A stretch of DNA of 64,000 nucleotides from JAJDAT01 sp964344185 (GTDB lineage Bacteria; Nitrospinota; Nitrospinia; Nitrospinales; JAJDAT01), in contig CAYFMN010000015.1 of the NCBI GenBank assembly GCA_964344185.1, positions 34,179 to 98,178 on the forward strand. The letters run 5' to 3'. Below the pieces are notes generated by a model that was not told the DNA's origin, made no database searches, and saw only the letters and a program-made list of their open reading frames with translations. The position numbers and the translations under genes are program-made. This document shows, piece after piece, positions 46,033-54,905 of this stretch. Numbering within the stretch: position 1 is the first letter of the stretch; each line of letters opens with the position of its first letter.

Positions 46033-46776
46033 ATGCCTAAACACAAAGAGCCTCAAAGCCCGATAAAAATTTATGATTTGATTTCTAACTATGAGTTAGT
46101 GTTTTCAACAAATTTACTTAGAACTGACAGTGCAGAAATTGGCCTAACAAAAATGTTGGATTCATGCCATTCACTTATCAATTGCTTGAACACCGTAATT
46201 AGCAATGGAGAGTTGCGAAAATCTCCTTATCTTGTTGGAGCAATGGATAAAGAGCAGTTTCAAATTCTTAAAAAACTATTGAGTGATATCAAGAGAGTTT
46301 TTCCACGAGTTGCAAATCGGGTATTTGACAACCCTATATCTATACCCAAAATAAATGCATCATTCTGGAAAGGAACCTGCATAGAAGACCGATCCATAAA
46401 CGACGCATTTATAAATATGATTTTTCAAGAACGATGCGGCGAATTGCCATTACATACTCACCCACTCTCAGACCGAGTTATTTTTATTATGAGAGGCTCT
46501 GGATTTGCCTATTTCAGTGGCACACCCAGAAAAGACTATAATCCTAATACAATTCAAAGAGCGGAAGTAAAAACCGGGGATGTACTTTGCTATCCATGTG
46601 ACACCCTTCACACTTTTGGAACCACTTCCAGTGAGATAGAGCTTCTGACATATCACTCGACATTTATACCCTTCGAATCTGATGACCAATATTTGGCTTC
46701 ACCAGACATATGGAGCCCTAATGAAGCTAAGCCCATCGCATTTAATATTCAACATCAAAAGCACATGACCAAATAA
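46033..46776 (+). CDS. Cupin-domain protein in ABC operon
   Basis: 247 residues. The N-terminal about 110 are helical and unrecognised. A cupin barrel follows: LPLHTHPLSDRVIFIMRGSG (motif 1 with two His), then GDVLCYPCDTLHTFGT (motif 2 with His). Cupins of this type bind a metal and act as small-molecule dioxygenases, isomerases or ligand sensors. The place in the operon, directly after the ABC ATPase, suggests it acts on or senses the imported compound. Confidence 0.65.
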   Translation: MPKHKEPQSPIKIYDLISNYELVFSTNLLRTDSAEIGLTKMLDSCHSLINCLNTVISNGELRKSPYLVGAMDKEQFQILKKLLSDIKRVFPRVANRVFDNPISIPKINASFWKGTCIEDRSINDAFINMIFQERCGELPLHTHPLSDRVIFIMRGSGFAYFSGTPRKDYNPNTIQRAEVKTGDVLCYPCDTLHTFGTTSSEIELLTYHSTFIPFESDDQYLASPDIWSPNEAKPIAFNIQHQKHMTK

Positions 46777-46828
46777 AAACATACAGAAATTTATACACAT
46801 GATTTTCCAATTCTAATCGATAATTCTT

Positions 46829-47722
46829 ATGCTCAAATTAACTTGTCCTCGCGCACTTTTCTCTATTCCACTATTAAAGCTCAGCCAAGAATCAAATGTT
46901 GTGGAGGTTTGCATTGTTGACACTGGAAGGTCCGCACTTGAAGATTTGTTAAATGGCAATGCAGATGTAGCACTTGCAACAAGCTCAGCCTATCAACACA
47001 CACCTTCCAAAGAGAAGACTACTATTACCACAATAGGGGAGATGATAAACCATAAAATGGCTGCGAATGTTTATTGCAAGACTGGCTTGGCTAAACCAAA
47101 CAATGTAACTTCAATATTAAATGAACTAGAGCAGAATGAAAGGAGGGCCACATTTTTTGTTCAAAGTCAGACCAATTATAGTGATAAGGTTAATTCTTTA
47201 ATAGAAAAATATGGGGAACAAACATGCTTCAAAGTTGACACCTCTTACTCAACAGAAGAAATATCAACAAAACAAATCAATGAAATTCTCTCTAAACAAA
47301 CAGATTATTTGATTTGTCTGGGTTTAAACAGTTGGATTGATTTTGCAAATGAAACATTCATAAATAATATAGAATTCAAAAAGTCTTTCTGCAACATGAA
47401 GCGTTTTTCAGAAGGTTTTGGGAAAGAACATTTTTGGCTTTATGCCGATAAAAAATCATTAGTTGCTTCAGAATCTAACAAACTTAAATCTATTAGAGAA
47501 ATAATTATTAATCTAGGCGGTTTGGCTGGAGATGTGCCACGTATAATTTCTCAAATGTCGTTGGAAATAGACGAAACGATTTTAAGAGAGATTCTCGATA
47601 AGGATAGGCCGGGTGATATTGAAAGGTATCTAAAAAATATGGGGCTAGCGATCAAACCAAAATTAATGTGGCAAATAATAGAAACTTGGAAAAACGAAGC
47701 AGAGTTTTTATTAACAAAATAA
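46829..47722 (+). CDS. Cytosolic binding-protein-like protein (NMT1-related)
   Basis: 297 residues without signal peptide. The N-terminus LKLTCPRALFSIPLLKLSQE, then GRSALEDLLNGNADVALATSS, resembles the start of periplasmic-binding-protein type II folds (two-lobed ligand binders), like the exported one at 43561. The C-terminal 90 residues are helical and unrecognised. A cytosolic version beside an importer could be an intracellular sensor, as the binding-protein-like domain of NrtC is. The ATPase gene follows after 13 bases. The fold assignment is tentative. Confidence 0.5.
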   Translation: MLKLTCPRALFSIPLLKLSQESNVVEVCIVDTGRSALEDLLNGNADVALATSSAYQHTPSKEKTTITTIGEMINHKMAANVYCKTGLAKPNNVTSILNELEQNERRATFFVQSQTNYSDKVNSLIEKYGEQTCFKVDTSYSTEEISTKQINEILSKQTDYLICLGLNSWIDFANETFINNIEFKKSFCNMKRFSEGFGKEHFWLYADKKSLVASESNKLKSIREIIINLGGLAGDVPRIISQMSLEIDETILREILDKDRPGDIERYLKNMGLAIKPKLMWQIIETWKNEAEFLLTK

Positions 47723-47735
47723 CATTTCTTTTTCT

Positions 47736-48886
47736 ATGAATAAAAACCCAATTACCGTAGACGAAGTCTTCCCTTCGGGAGGGCGCATGCGAAACTATCA
47801 GGAAAGGCCTAGGTATGAAACCCAAACCAAAGACCAACTAAATAAAGATGGCGCATTGGTATTAACTGGCCGCAGTGGAAACGGAAAATCTTGTATCGCA
47901 GTAAGAGTAATAGAACAAAATAAATGGAAAAGCGTTCGCATTGAATGTCTAAAAAAATGTCCTTCGTTGATTTATTAGACATGCTAAGAGAGGATCTATT
48001 TCGTCAAACCCACAATAAGGTGATTTTTCATATTTGGAAGTGGGGAGGAAATTTTAAAATCCCATGGTTTACTTTAAAGAGACCAGAAAACACCACAATC
48101 CATAACATAAGAAAAAAGCTTATTAGAGAAAGCGTGGATAATCAATTTGTGCTTTTTATCGAGAGAGCAGAAAGACTAGACCCGGGTGTGAGAGAGCAAG
48201 TTGCAGATATGTTAAATGACCTAAAAGACAATGACGATTACCTGACATCTTCTGGTTGGGGGCCAAAAATTTTATGCACTTCAATTCGGCCACTTTTGTC
48301 ATCTGAAGACTTGGTGCAAGAAGAAAGGTTTTGCAATAGTGAAGTCGAAGAATTCACATCTGACGAGATCGAAAAACAAATACAAAGTGGTCTTAAATTA
48401 CTTAATGTAGATATTGACAAAAGTGCTATATTAGTTGCGGTGATAATTACCAGAGGGAGCCCACTTGCTTGTAGTAATTTAATGTCAGCCATTCTTATTT
48501 CCTTAGGAATTAAAAGTAATAGAGACGGTTTGGAAAAATCTTGCAAAATTAGTGAAAGTATCGTTTCAAATACTTCTTATTCTAAATTTGTTCTGGACAA
48601 GGTTAAACTGGCTAATTTTTGGAGAGATGCTCTGCAGGGAGAGAATAGGGTAATTCTGGAAGCAATGATAAAGGTAGGACATGAGGGGGGAATCGAGGAT
48701 ATAAAAGAAAACATTACTACATTAAAAAAAGGCGCTGATATTAACGAGCAAATTTCAAGTTTTCTTCAAAATGCAACAAAATTTGATAACTCCCCTTATC
48801 CAGAAATGATATTTAAAGCTAGAAAATATAATTTTCGAAAACCTTTTCTTTATGAAAAACTTTCCAAAATAATTGAGGATGATTAA
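47736..48886 (+). CDS. P-loop (AAA/STAND-like) ATPase, split by a -1 frameshift at an A7 run
   Basis: Two overlapping frames encode one protein of about 383 residues. The first (47736-47978) has Walker A in ALVLTGRSGNGKSCIAVRV and stops at 47978. The second frame (to 48886) continues with the expected sensor-like helices, a Walker B-like hydrophobic strand QFVLFIERAERLD and a helical C-terminus. The switch is at seven As (47951-47957): a -1 slip, or one extra A, joins the frames as IECLKKMSFVDLL. It could be a sequencing error, a mutation or programmed slippage. It is the last gene of the ABC/cupin operon. Family not settled; it resembles small STAND-type NTPases. Confidence 0.6.
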
Positions 48887-48984
48887 AGAGTTGAAACAAA
48901 ATAAAAAGCGCAAGCATCCATTAATTTATGATGCTTTCCCCAATGTTTATAAAAGATCAAAAACTGCTCCTGTAAATAAAAACA

Positions 48985-51900
48985 TCAAATAAATAATCTA
49001 TAATCGTAAGAAGATGCACCGAATCGTTGGAGAAGAGAACCGATACGGGCGATTTCTCCTGATGAATGAACAGTTGCCGGGAGTTTGGAATAAAGGTCAA
49101 AGGTATTCCAATTCATTTTTGAAAGACCCAGTATTTCTTCTGCAATGACCTTTAAGTCTGTCCGTCCAGAATGACGTTTTATGATTAAAGGAGCTGGGAT
49201 ACGTCTTTTCCCCTGAAAATATCTCATCTTGGGGTTAACTGCTGAAGTGGCCCCGTGAACCCATAATAAAGCCAAATAGTCGTCCAGTTTTACGGTAGTT
49301 GATCGTGCTACAGGATAATTATCTTCGTCAAATTTCCCATTTGGTTTTTTGATAGATGAAACATAACGTAAAGCATGATCTGCATGTATTTCAAGCAGGT
49401 CTACATTTTTTACCCCACTTAATCCTTCATGAAGGCCTTCTTTCTCTTGGCCTATGAATGGGGTTTGTTTATGAATCACCACCCTATCTGGCAATTTCAT
49501 TCTGGACTCATAAAACAAATGGCGGATTGTTTCCCCCAGTCTTCTTGCATCATCTTTCGACATATAGGGGTTTCCTCCCCTAAAAATAGGATTTTCCACC
49601 TTGGTCAAGCGATACTGCAACCCTTCGCCTCGTGAGCTATAAATATGACTACACCCTAGGACCACCTGGCTGCCTTTGGCAGCGGTGTGGTCCACACTAA
49701 AACCCAAACCAACAAAAGCAGAATCTTCGTCAAGTGCGCTTAAAACCCAAGGCGTTCGCATACTCTTCACGTAAAAAGCCAAAGAAAGCCACCACCAAAT
49801 CCGACATTCATATGCATTCGATAAAGTGTCCTGCTCCAAAAATTGGGAAGCTATTCCTTTTTGCACACAATACGCCTTGACAAAATCATGAAGGTCAAAC
49901 CGCTCATTTTCAGTGCGAAACCCCCTAAACTTACTCCAGCGGTTTGGGATAAAAACTAAAATCACGCTGGGTGAATAGGAGGCTAAAAGTGTATCAATAG
50001 ACCTGTTAATATTGTTAGCCAGTTCAAGGGCTCCAGAATTAGAATCATCAGTCTGGGGTTCTGGGCAAACCACCCAGCCGTTTTCCTCTTTTCTTGGCAA
50101 TTCTATAGGAAGCCTGAACGCATTCTCAAAGCCAGGAAAATCGAATAAATAATCTTTCTCCTGATTCCTTGGTTGGTGGGACTGATGAATCTTATTCAAA
50201 TAAGAAACGAGAATACTCCCTTCAGCTTTCGGACAAACAACTCCAACCTTAATGGAAGAAGACAAACCTTTCTGCGTGAGTGAAAAATCAAAGGGGCGAT
50301 TATTTATGATTCCCCGAATAGGATGGTTGTCATAGAACACATTGGTTGCTTCTTTATTTGAAAAAACAAGTTCTGGCTCCTTTAACTCAAAACCACTATG
50401 TTTGATTAAAGGTCGAATATTATCGCTTACTTTAAATGGCTTAAACCTTGGAGATTCAATCTTTGAAAAAATGGGAGATTTTCGCACCTGAAATTTAAAA
50501 GTTGAACCGCAATTAACAGGAAATTCAAAAACATTTCGACTTTCAGCTTGTTGAAATATAGTAACCCTCCACTTTTCCAAAGCCTGATTGAAAGGCTTAT
50601 TGTGTTGGTAGCCTAAAATTCGAAGCTTTATTGGGTTTGCGATTTCTTTTTGGACCTCTATACTTTGGTCATCCAGAATTTTCAGGGAAGGTTTTAACAT
50701 AAGGTGTTGAGTTAATCCAATCGTTCTTAAAAAAACGTCTACTGATTCATAGACCAAACAGGTAGTCCCGCCTTCGACAACCTTCTTTAAAGGATTTCGA
50801 AACCATAATTGCTTTCGAGAATCTGTTTGGATGCCTGCCGCGCTTGCCATTGATCTGGTCAAAGCTTCTCTAAAAAGGGATATGACGATCCCATCTTCAT
50901 ATCTTAAATCGTTATTAGTGATAGGAGTTCTTTCAATTGAACCTTTGATGTTTTCTCCAAACGTATTTTTAATTTCATCCAAAGCGCCCAAAGCCAATAT
51001 TTTCCCTCTGAAAGGGGCAACCACTATTTCTTTACCTACCACCATCTCGCGGAGTGACTTCCAAATCTCTTTGTCCGGCCACTCCTTTAATTCAAACTGA
51101 AAAACCTCCGCAGGGCATTCAACTTCAAAAGCATTACTTTTAATCAAGGTTGTAGGGTCTTTATCAGGGACTTGGAATTTTTCCCGCTCAACTTCTTGCT
51201 CCGGGGAAAGTTTAGAGATCGTTTCCTTAACCCGTGCCAGTTGCTCCTTCTCCAAACAATGAAGAGCAACTCGTATCATAAAATCATCAAACCCTTGGGT
51301 TGGAATAAAAAATGCAGGACGTCCCTTACTTCGAACATACTTAATAAGTTCTTCTATATGCCTGGGTATATTGTTATCACTATAACCACACCAATAAAGA
51401 GGTGCTGAACCTGATTTGTCATAAGATTTTTTTATAGATTCCATCACAGATTCATCCCTACCGCTATAGCCACAAATGACCAAAGGATTTTCACTAATGA
51501 GATTCTCAAATGCCTGTTGAAGACTTTTTTCCTGTGACTGAATTTCTTCTGTCGTATTTTTTAGATGGTCGTAACGATAATCACCATGCAACGAAACGCT
51601 TTGCAGTTCACCTTTTTTGGGAAGGCGAGCGACGCGATCTTGGGTATCAATTCCTATTTCTATAGGAGTTATTGAATGATTGAATGCAACACGGGAAACA
51701 AGGCCATCAAAATTGGTAGACCAAACAGAACGAACTAAATCGTCCTCGGCAAGATGGCAGAGAAGGCTATAGCCGATATGGGGTTTGGCTTTAGTCACCT
51801 TTTCTTGAAAGTAGCCTCTGCGATCTTCTGGTATGGGAAAGCAGGCCTCAATGTAAAACCCATATTCCTCAGGAGAACCAAGAGATGGGTATTTTCCTTG

Positions 51901-52146
51901 AGAATCAAGCCAGGATTGGATTTTTTGACGTACACCAGGAAGAGAAAGTTCCGCAAACTGTTCTTCCAACCCTGGATTATTGGTTAGAAAAATATCCCGT
52001 TTCCACTCCCATATACACATTTGAGCGGAAGGAATATTTGAACTAATGGAAGCACCTGCGCCTAAGAAAAAAGTATGTGGAGTCGAACGGTTGATCTTAA
52101 AAGACCTTACCAAGGCATCAATGGGTAAAATCAGGTCATCTTCCAT
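48985..52146 (-). CDS. Single-chain SIR2-APAZ-MID-PIWI short prokaryotic Argonaute (SPARSA type)
   Basis: 1053 residues. A SIR2 NADase domain (about 1-290) shows TFFLGAGASISSNIPS (residues 26-40), STNFDGLVSR with Asn145 and Asp147, SLHGDYR with His187, and ICGYSGRDESV. An APAZ-like region follows (about 340-590), then MID (LHDFVKAYCVQKGIASQFL, 5'-phosphate pocket) and PIWI (about 820-1053). The first catalytic Asp of PIWI is absent: the strand reads FVGLGFSVDH. SPARSA systems use guide RNA to sense invader DNA or transcripts and then hydrolyse NAD(P)+, killing the infected cell. Here both subunits are one chain, as in a known fused subgroup. It is transcribed towards the ATPase gene. Confidence 0.85.
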   Translation of the reverse strand: MEDDLILPIDALVRSFKINRSTPHTFFLGAGASISSNIPSAQMCIWEWKRDIFLTNNPGLEEQFAELSLPGVRQKIQSWLDSQGKYPSLGSPEEYGFYIEACFPIPEDRRGYFQEKVTKAKPHIGYSLLCHLAEDDLVRSVWSTNFDGLVSRVAFNHSITPIEIGIDTQDRVARLPKKGELQSVSLHGDYRYDHLKNTTEEIQSQEKSLQQAFENLISENPLVICGYSGRDESVMESIKKSYDKSGSAPLYWCGYSDNNIPRHIEELIKYVRSKGRPAFFIPTQGFDDFMIRVALHCLEKEQLARVKETISKLSPEQEVEREKFQVPDKDPTTLIKSNAFEVECPAEVFQFELKEWPDKEIWKSLREMVVGKEIVVAPFRGKILALGALDEIKNTFGENIKGSIERTPITNNDLRYEDGIVISLFREALTRSMASAAGIQTDSRKQLWFRNPLKKVVEGGTTCLVYESVDVFLRTIGLTQHLMLKPSLKILDDQSIEVQKEIANPIKLRILGYQHNKPFNQALEKWRVTIFQQAESRNVFEFPVNCGSTFKFQVRKSPIFSKIESPRFKPFKVSDNIRPLIKHSGFELKEPELVFSNKEATNVFYDNHPIRGIINNRPFDFSLTQKGLSSSIKVGVVCPKAEGSILVSYLNKIHQSHQPRNQEKDYLFDFPGFENAFRLPIELPRKEENGWVVCPEPQTDDSNSGALELANNINRSIDTLLASYSPSVILVFIPNRWSKFRGFRTENERFDLHDFVKAYCVQKGIASQFLEQDTLSNAYECRIWWWLSLAFYVKSMRTPWVLSALDEDSAFVGLGFSVDHTAAKGSQVVLGCSHIYSSRGEGLQYRLTKVENPIFRGGNPYMSKDDARRLGETIRHLFYESRMKLPDRVVIHKQTPFIGQEKEGLHEGLSGVKNVDLLEIHADHALRYVSSIKKPNGKFDEDNYPVARSTTVKLDDYLALLWVHGATSAVNPKMRYFQGKRRIPAPLIIKRHSGRTDLKVIAEEILGLSKMNWNTFDLYSKLPATVHSSGEIARIGSLLQRFGASSYDYRLFI

Positions 52147-52523
52147 TTCAAATTCTCTTTTGCATCCAAAATTTGGTCAATTTTATCAAGAATTGAACCT
52201 TTCATATTAACCACACGGAGGGAAAGTTCAAAAAATCGGGATTTCGAAAATATTAGAATAGAGAAACCATCAGCTTGACTTCATCTTACCATAATTTGTT
52301 AAAGGGAACGCGATAAGGAAAAAACCGCTCTTCAAAAAGCGGCTTGTATTTTAAATATACTCTTACAAGTTTAAAAGCTACTCAAAACCCCACCTTTCTA
52401 TTTATCTTCCTTAAATTGTGATCTAAAAACCTTTAAAAGAAGGTCCGTATTTTTCTACCGACAGATTAGCTTCCAGGCATTTCAAACGCAAAAATTTTTT
52501 GTCGGTATGCTTGCATTAATTTT
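52147..52523. other. Divergent intergenic region upstream of the SIR2-Argonaute
   Basis: About 380 bases containing the promoter of the SIR2-Argonaute gene (leftward) and leading to the operator-controlled rightward module. A short hairpin CCGCT...AGCGG lies at about 52327-52346. I cannot name the Argonaute promoter with confidence and see no small gene. Confidence 0.4.
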
Positions 52524-52543
52524 TAATAGCATGCTATTATAAT
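52524..52543 (+). promoter_or_regulatory. Palindromic operator TAATAGCATGCTATTA overlapping a TATAAT -10 box
   Basis: A perfect 16-base palindrome at 52524-52539 runs into TATAAT at 52538-52543, 34 bases upstream of the gene at 52577. It differs only at the symmetric central positions from the 18-base palindrome at 54906-54923, in front of a ribbon-helix-helix regulator gene. A repressor bound here would block the -10 region. Confidence 0.65.
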
Positions 52544-52576
52544 GGCTCAATTTTTCTATACGAAGAATTCTCTCTT

Positions 52577-53227
52577 ATGACGAAAAAGAGTCTCATTTTT
52601 ATTTTGGGTGTTGGTTTTTTGGTGGGCTTAGTGCCCTTGGCTTGGGCAGGGGGGAACGCTCATTCTTTTCAAGAAACGAAAGCGCATGTTTTGAGCGTGA
52701 TCAAACGGTTTGAAGACATTTGCGCCCACCCAAATAACCGGATTGATCCTCGGTTATGCGGCCTAAAGTGGCATCAGCATAAAGCTATCCTTTCTCAAGG
52801 TGGCGTTGCGGTGAAGCCGTTTTATAGGGAATACCAACGCAAAATATTTCCTCGCCGATTTGTGCGTCGATTCGGTTTTTTTATTTATCAGAAAAAAGGC
52901 TTTATCGAAGCGGCAAGAATCAGGGAAACCCTCTTTGAACATGAAGGCAATGCAAGAGTTTTAACGTGGGTTCGGGTTGCATACTACAAACATGGCAGTA
53001 AGAAAGCGTCCATCGTCTTTGCCGGACCTGTAGACCGACAGTTCACAGAGGCGCCCAACGGTTGGGTTGAAGGGGGTCTAGGCGATAACCCCTCACAGAA
53101 TTTTTACGACAGCGGCATAGAAAGGGTTATCCGGCTTATTCGGGAGTTCCGGCAAACAATGTCGGATCAAGGCGGCTATCGAACGGATTACCTCTTAAAT
53201 CGAGGGACCTCTGTGCATGTTGACTAG
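52577..53227 (+). CDS. Secreted protein of unknown function, first gene of RHH-linked module
   Basis: 216 residues with a clear signal peptide (MTKKSLIFILGVGFLVGLVP, cleavage near LAWAGG). The mature part is basic (FPRRFVRRFGFFIYQKKGF) with recurring aromatic residues and a segment FAGPVDRQFTEAPNGWVEGG. I do not recognise a family. Its promoter carries the palindrome shared with the regulator gene at 54673. The downstream membrane peptide starts 6 bases after its stop. Confidence 0.6.
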   Translation: MTKKSLIFILGVGFLVGLVPLAWAGGNAHSFQETKAHVLSVIKRFEDICAHPNNRIDPRLCGLKWHQHKAILSQGGVAVKPFYREYQRKIFPRRFVRRFGFFIYQKKGFIEAARIRETLFEHEGNARVLTWVRVAYYKHGSKKASIVFAGPVDRQFTEAPNGWVEGGLGDNPSQNFYDSGIERVIRLIREFRQTMSDQGGYRTDYLLNRGTSVHVD

Positions 53228-53233
53228 ACATAA

Positions 53234-53344
53234 ATGAATCCATTGCTTGGGAGATTCATTTTCGGTGCGGTTTTGCTTTTGATTTGTATGGTGGCTTTTA
53301 TGTTGTGGCGCGTTCATCCAATTTTTGCTGATCCTTTTTTATAA
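53234..53344 (+). CDS. Small membrane peptide (36 residues)
   Basis: An open frame starting 6 bases after the preceding stop. The product has one transmembrane helix (FIFGAVLLLICMVAFMLW) followed by a short tail RVHPIFADPFL. Tight spacing with neighbours on both sides (10 bases to the next start, which has its own GGAG site) supports translation. Function unknown. Confidence 0.55.
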   Translation: MNPLLGRFIFGAVLLLICMVAFMLWRVHPIFADPFL

Positions 53345-53354
53345 GGAGATTTAC

Positions 53355-53483
53355 ATGAAAAAATTTAAAAAGGTCGCCCTCATAGGGGCGGTTTTATTGA
53401 TCGGATTGTTGGCATTGGGCTTCTGGAATTCTTCTTTAGTCATTGAGAATTTCGAAAATAGCTTCCACGTAATCCAATTATAA
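53355..53483 (+). CDS. Small membrane peptide (42 residues)
   Basis: ATG 53355 is preceded by AAGGAG at 8 bases. The product is a basic N-terminus (MKKFKKVALIG), one hydrophobic helix (AVLLIGLLALGFW) and a polar C-terminus (NSSLVIENFENSFHVIQL). It may be an inner-membrane single-pass peptide or an exported peptide. It lies within the same compact run of genes. Function unknown. Confidence 0.6.
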   Translation: MKKFKKVALIGAVLLIGLLALGFWNSSLVIENFENSFHVIQL

Positions 53484-53510
53484 TAACCAACTTTCATATA
53501 AGGAAATCCC

Positions 53511-53696
53511 ATGTCACTGATCAACTGCAAGGAATGTGGAAAGGAAATAAGCAAAAAAGCGGTGAGTTGTCCCCATTGCGGAAGGCAATACAAAATAGGG
53601 GCAGCCAATAAAGTCGGCAGGCTCGTTCTGTTTATATTTGTTGGATTACCGAGTCTCTTTTTCCTTTTGTTCCTCATAGAACGCGCGTCTTATTAA
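53511..53696 (+). CDS. Zinc-ribbon membrane protein
   Basis: 61 residues. A short zinc ribbon (INCKECGKEISKKAVSCPHCG: two CxxC pairs) is followed by a linker and one transmembrane helix (LVLFIFVGLPSLFFLLFLI). This zinc-ribbon-plus-helix layout is common in small envelope or regulatory membrane proteins. A ribosome binding site (AAGGAA) precedes the ATG. It belongs to the same gene run. Confidence 0.75.
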   Translation: MSLINCKECGKEISKKAVSCPHCGRQYKIGAANKVGRLVLFIFVGLPSLFFLLFLIERASY

Positions 53697-53730
53697 TCGC
53701 TATTTGTACTTTTTTTCAGGAGACAATCTA

Positions 53731-54258
53731 ATGAAAAAACTAAGCCTTTGCATGGCTCTTTTTTTTGTGTTTTTGAATCAGTCACTCGTTTTTGCGAATG
53801 CAGAACTTTGCAACGCAGTAAAGACAGGAAACAAAGATGCTGTAATTAAGTTTTTAGAAAATACCGAAAACTTAAAAGTAATGTGCGACAACTTCGGGAA
53901 AAGCCCCCTCATTCACTGGGCGGCAATCCACGGACATTTTCATATCGTTGAGGTTTTACTGAAAAAGGGTGTTGACCCAAATTTAAAAGTGGGAGATAAA
54001 ACTCCACTTCTTGCGCTTCTTTCTCCTGCCAATAGGATACATCCGGCCAGTCAAATAGGCGTTACGATCATGTTATTAGCCTATGGAGCAGACCCGACTG
54101 CCAAAAGCATGACTGGACCAACCGTAGAGTATCTTGCAAGAATCACCGGAAACAGACGACTCTACGACATCATAAAAACAGCAATAAAAGACCCCGAAGG
54201 TACCCGCAAGAAACTTCTGGCAAGTTTTGATGAATATGATGCAAAACACAAAAAATAG
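53731..54258 (+). CDS. Secreted ankyrin-repeat protein
   Basis: 175 residues from ATG 53731, chosen because CAGGAG lies 8-10 bases upstream and the product then begins with a clean signal peptide (MKKLSLCMALFFVFLNQSLV, cleavage near FANA). Three ankyrin repeats follow: ELCNAVKTGNKDAVIKFL, SPLIHWAAIHGHFHIVEVLL and TPLLALLSPANR...MLLAYGADPTAK. Periplasmic ankyrin proteins often act as binding or immunity partners; its partner is not known. Confidence 0.75.
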   Translation: MKKLSLCMALFFVFLNQSLVFANAELCNAVKTGNKDAVIKFLENTENLKVMCDNFGKSPLIHWAAIHGHFHIVEVLLKKGVDPNLKVGDKTPLLALLSPANRIHPASQIGVTIMLLAYGADPTAKSMTGPTVEYLARITGNRRLYDIIKTAIKDPEGTRKKLLASFDEYDAKHKK

Positions 54259-54266
54259 GTTTAACG

Positions 54267-54641
54267 ATGCGCATAAAAACTCTTTTCTTGAGCGGTATTT
54301 TATTCTTTCTCAGCGGATGCGGTTCACCAACCGGAAAAGTTCAAGAGCTTCTCGACACGCACCCCCAATTACAAGCTTTCGGCTATCCTTTTAAAGTAGT
54401 CAAAGAGAAAAACGGCATCATTACGCTGCAAGGGCCAGATCGGAGATGGTACGGATTGTTCATGGGGCGTGTCCCTTATAATCAGGCTGGAACCCTTGGT
54501 GTTGGGAGCAACTCCTTTGCCAATTACATGCAAAAAGGCGGTGCCTACAATGGCGCCATGACTACGGCTAGAGACCTCGCACGCTCGGTCGAGGGGGTAA
54601 AGGACGTGGTTTGGACTTTTAATACTAAGGTAAGGGGCTAG
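54267..54641 (+). CDS. Small lipoprotein, unknown function
   Basis: 124 residues. The signal peptide ends in LFFLSGC (lipobox, Cys near residue 18). The mature part has THPQLQAFGYPFKVVKEKNG, TLQGPDRRWYGLF and a C-terminal DVVWTFNTKVRG; I do not recognise a family. It is the last gene of the rightward module, starting 8 bases after the ankyrin gene. Confidence 0.6.
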   Translation: MRIKTLFLSGILFFLSGCGSPTGKVQELLDTHPQLQAFGYPFKVVKEKNGIITLQGPDRRWYGLFMGRVPYNQAGTLGVGSNSFANYMQKGGAYNGAMTTARDLARSVEGVKDVVWTFNTKVRG

Positions 54642-54672
54642 CGTTAAACTACGCTCATTAACCAACGAATAC

Positions 54673-54876
54673 TTATTCTTTTTCTCCTTCCTCTGTAAGT
54701 TTCTTCACACTTTTTATCCCGCGCTTTTTAAAAAGAAGGTCAACGGCCTCCAAAAGCAGGGCGTTCATACTGTTGCGCTCGTCAAAAGCCAATTTGCGCA
54801 ATTCCTCATACACAGGTTTGGGTGGGTAGAAAGAGACAGGCTGGCTTCTTTTTTTCTTATCTTCGTATTTGGACAT
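54673..54876 (-). CDS. Ribbon-helix-helix transcriptional regulator
   Basis: 67 residues from ATG 54876. The RHH layout is visible: a basic N-terminus, the beta strand SQPVSFYPPKPVY, helix A EELRKLAFDERNSMNALLLE and helix B AVDLLFKKRGIK. This resembles ParG/CopG-like antitoxin-type regulators. No toxin gene is next to it. It converges with the secreted/membrane module, and its own upstream region contains a palindrome nearly the same as the one before that module, so it probably represses both. Confidence 0.7.
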   Translation of the reverse strand: MSKYEDKKKRSQPVSFYPPKPVYEELRKLAFDERNSMNALLLEAVDLLFKKRGIKSVKKLTEEGEKE

Positions 54877-54905
54877 AATATATAAAAATCTGGTTGAAAC
54901 ACTTG

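Noticed and set aside
52577..54641. Type IV secretion genes
   Set aside because: The proteins are secreted or membrane-bound and close to a coupling protein, but none shows VirB/Tra motifs.
54267..54876. Toxin-antitoxin pair made of the RHH protein and the neighbouring lipoprotein
   Set aside because: The lipoprotein is exported and convergent to the RHH gene; no toxin-like gene is adjacent. The operator evidence fits a plain regulator better.
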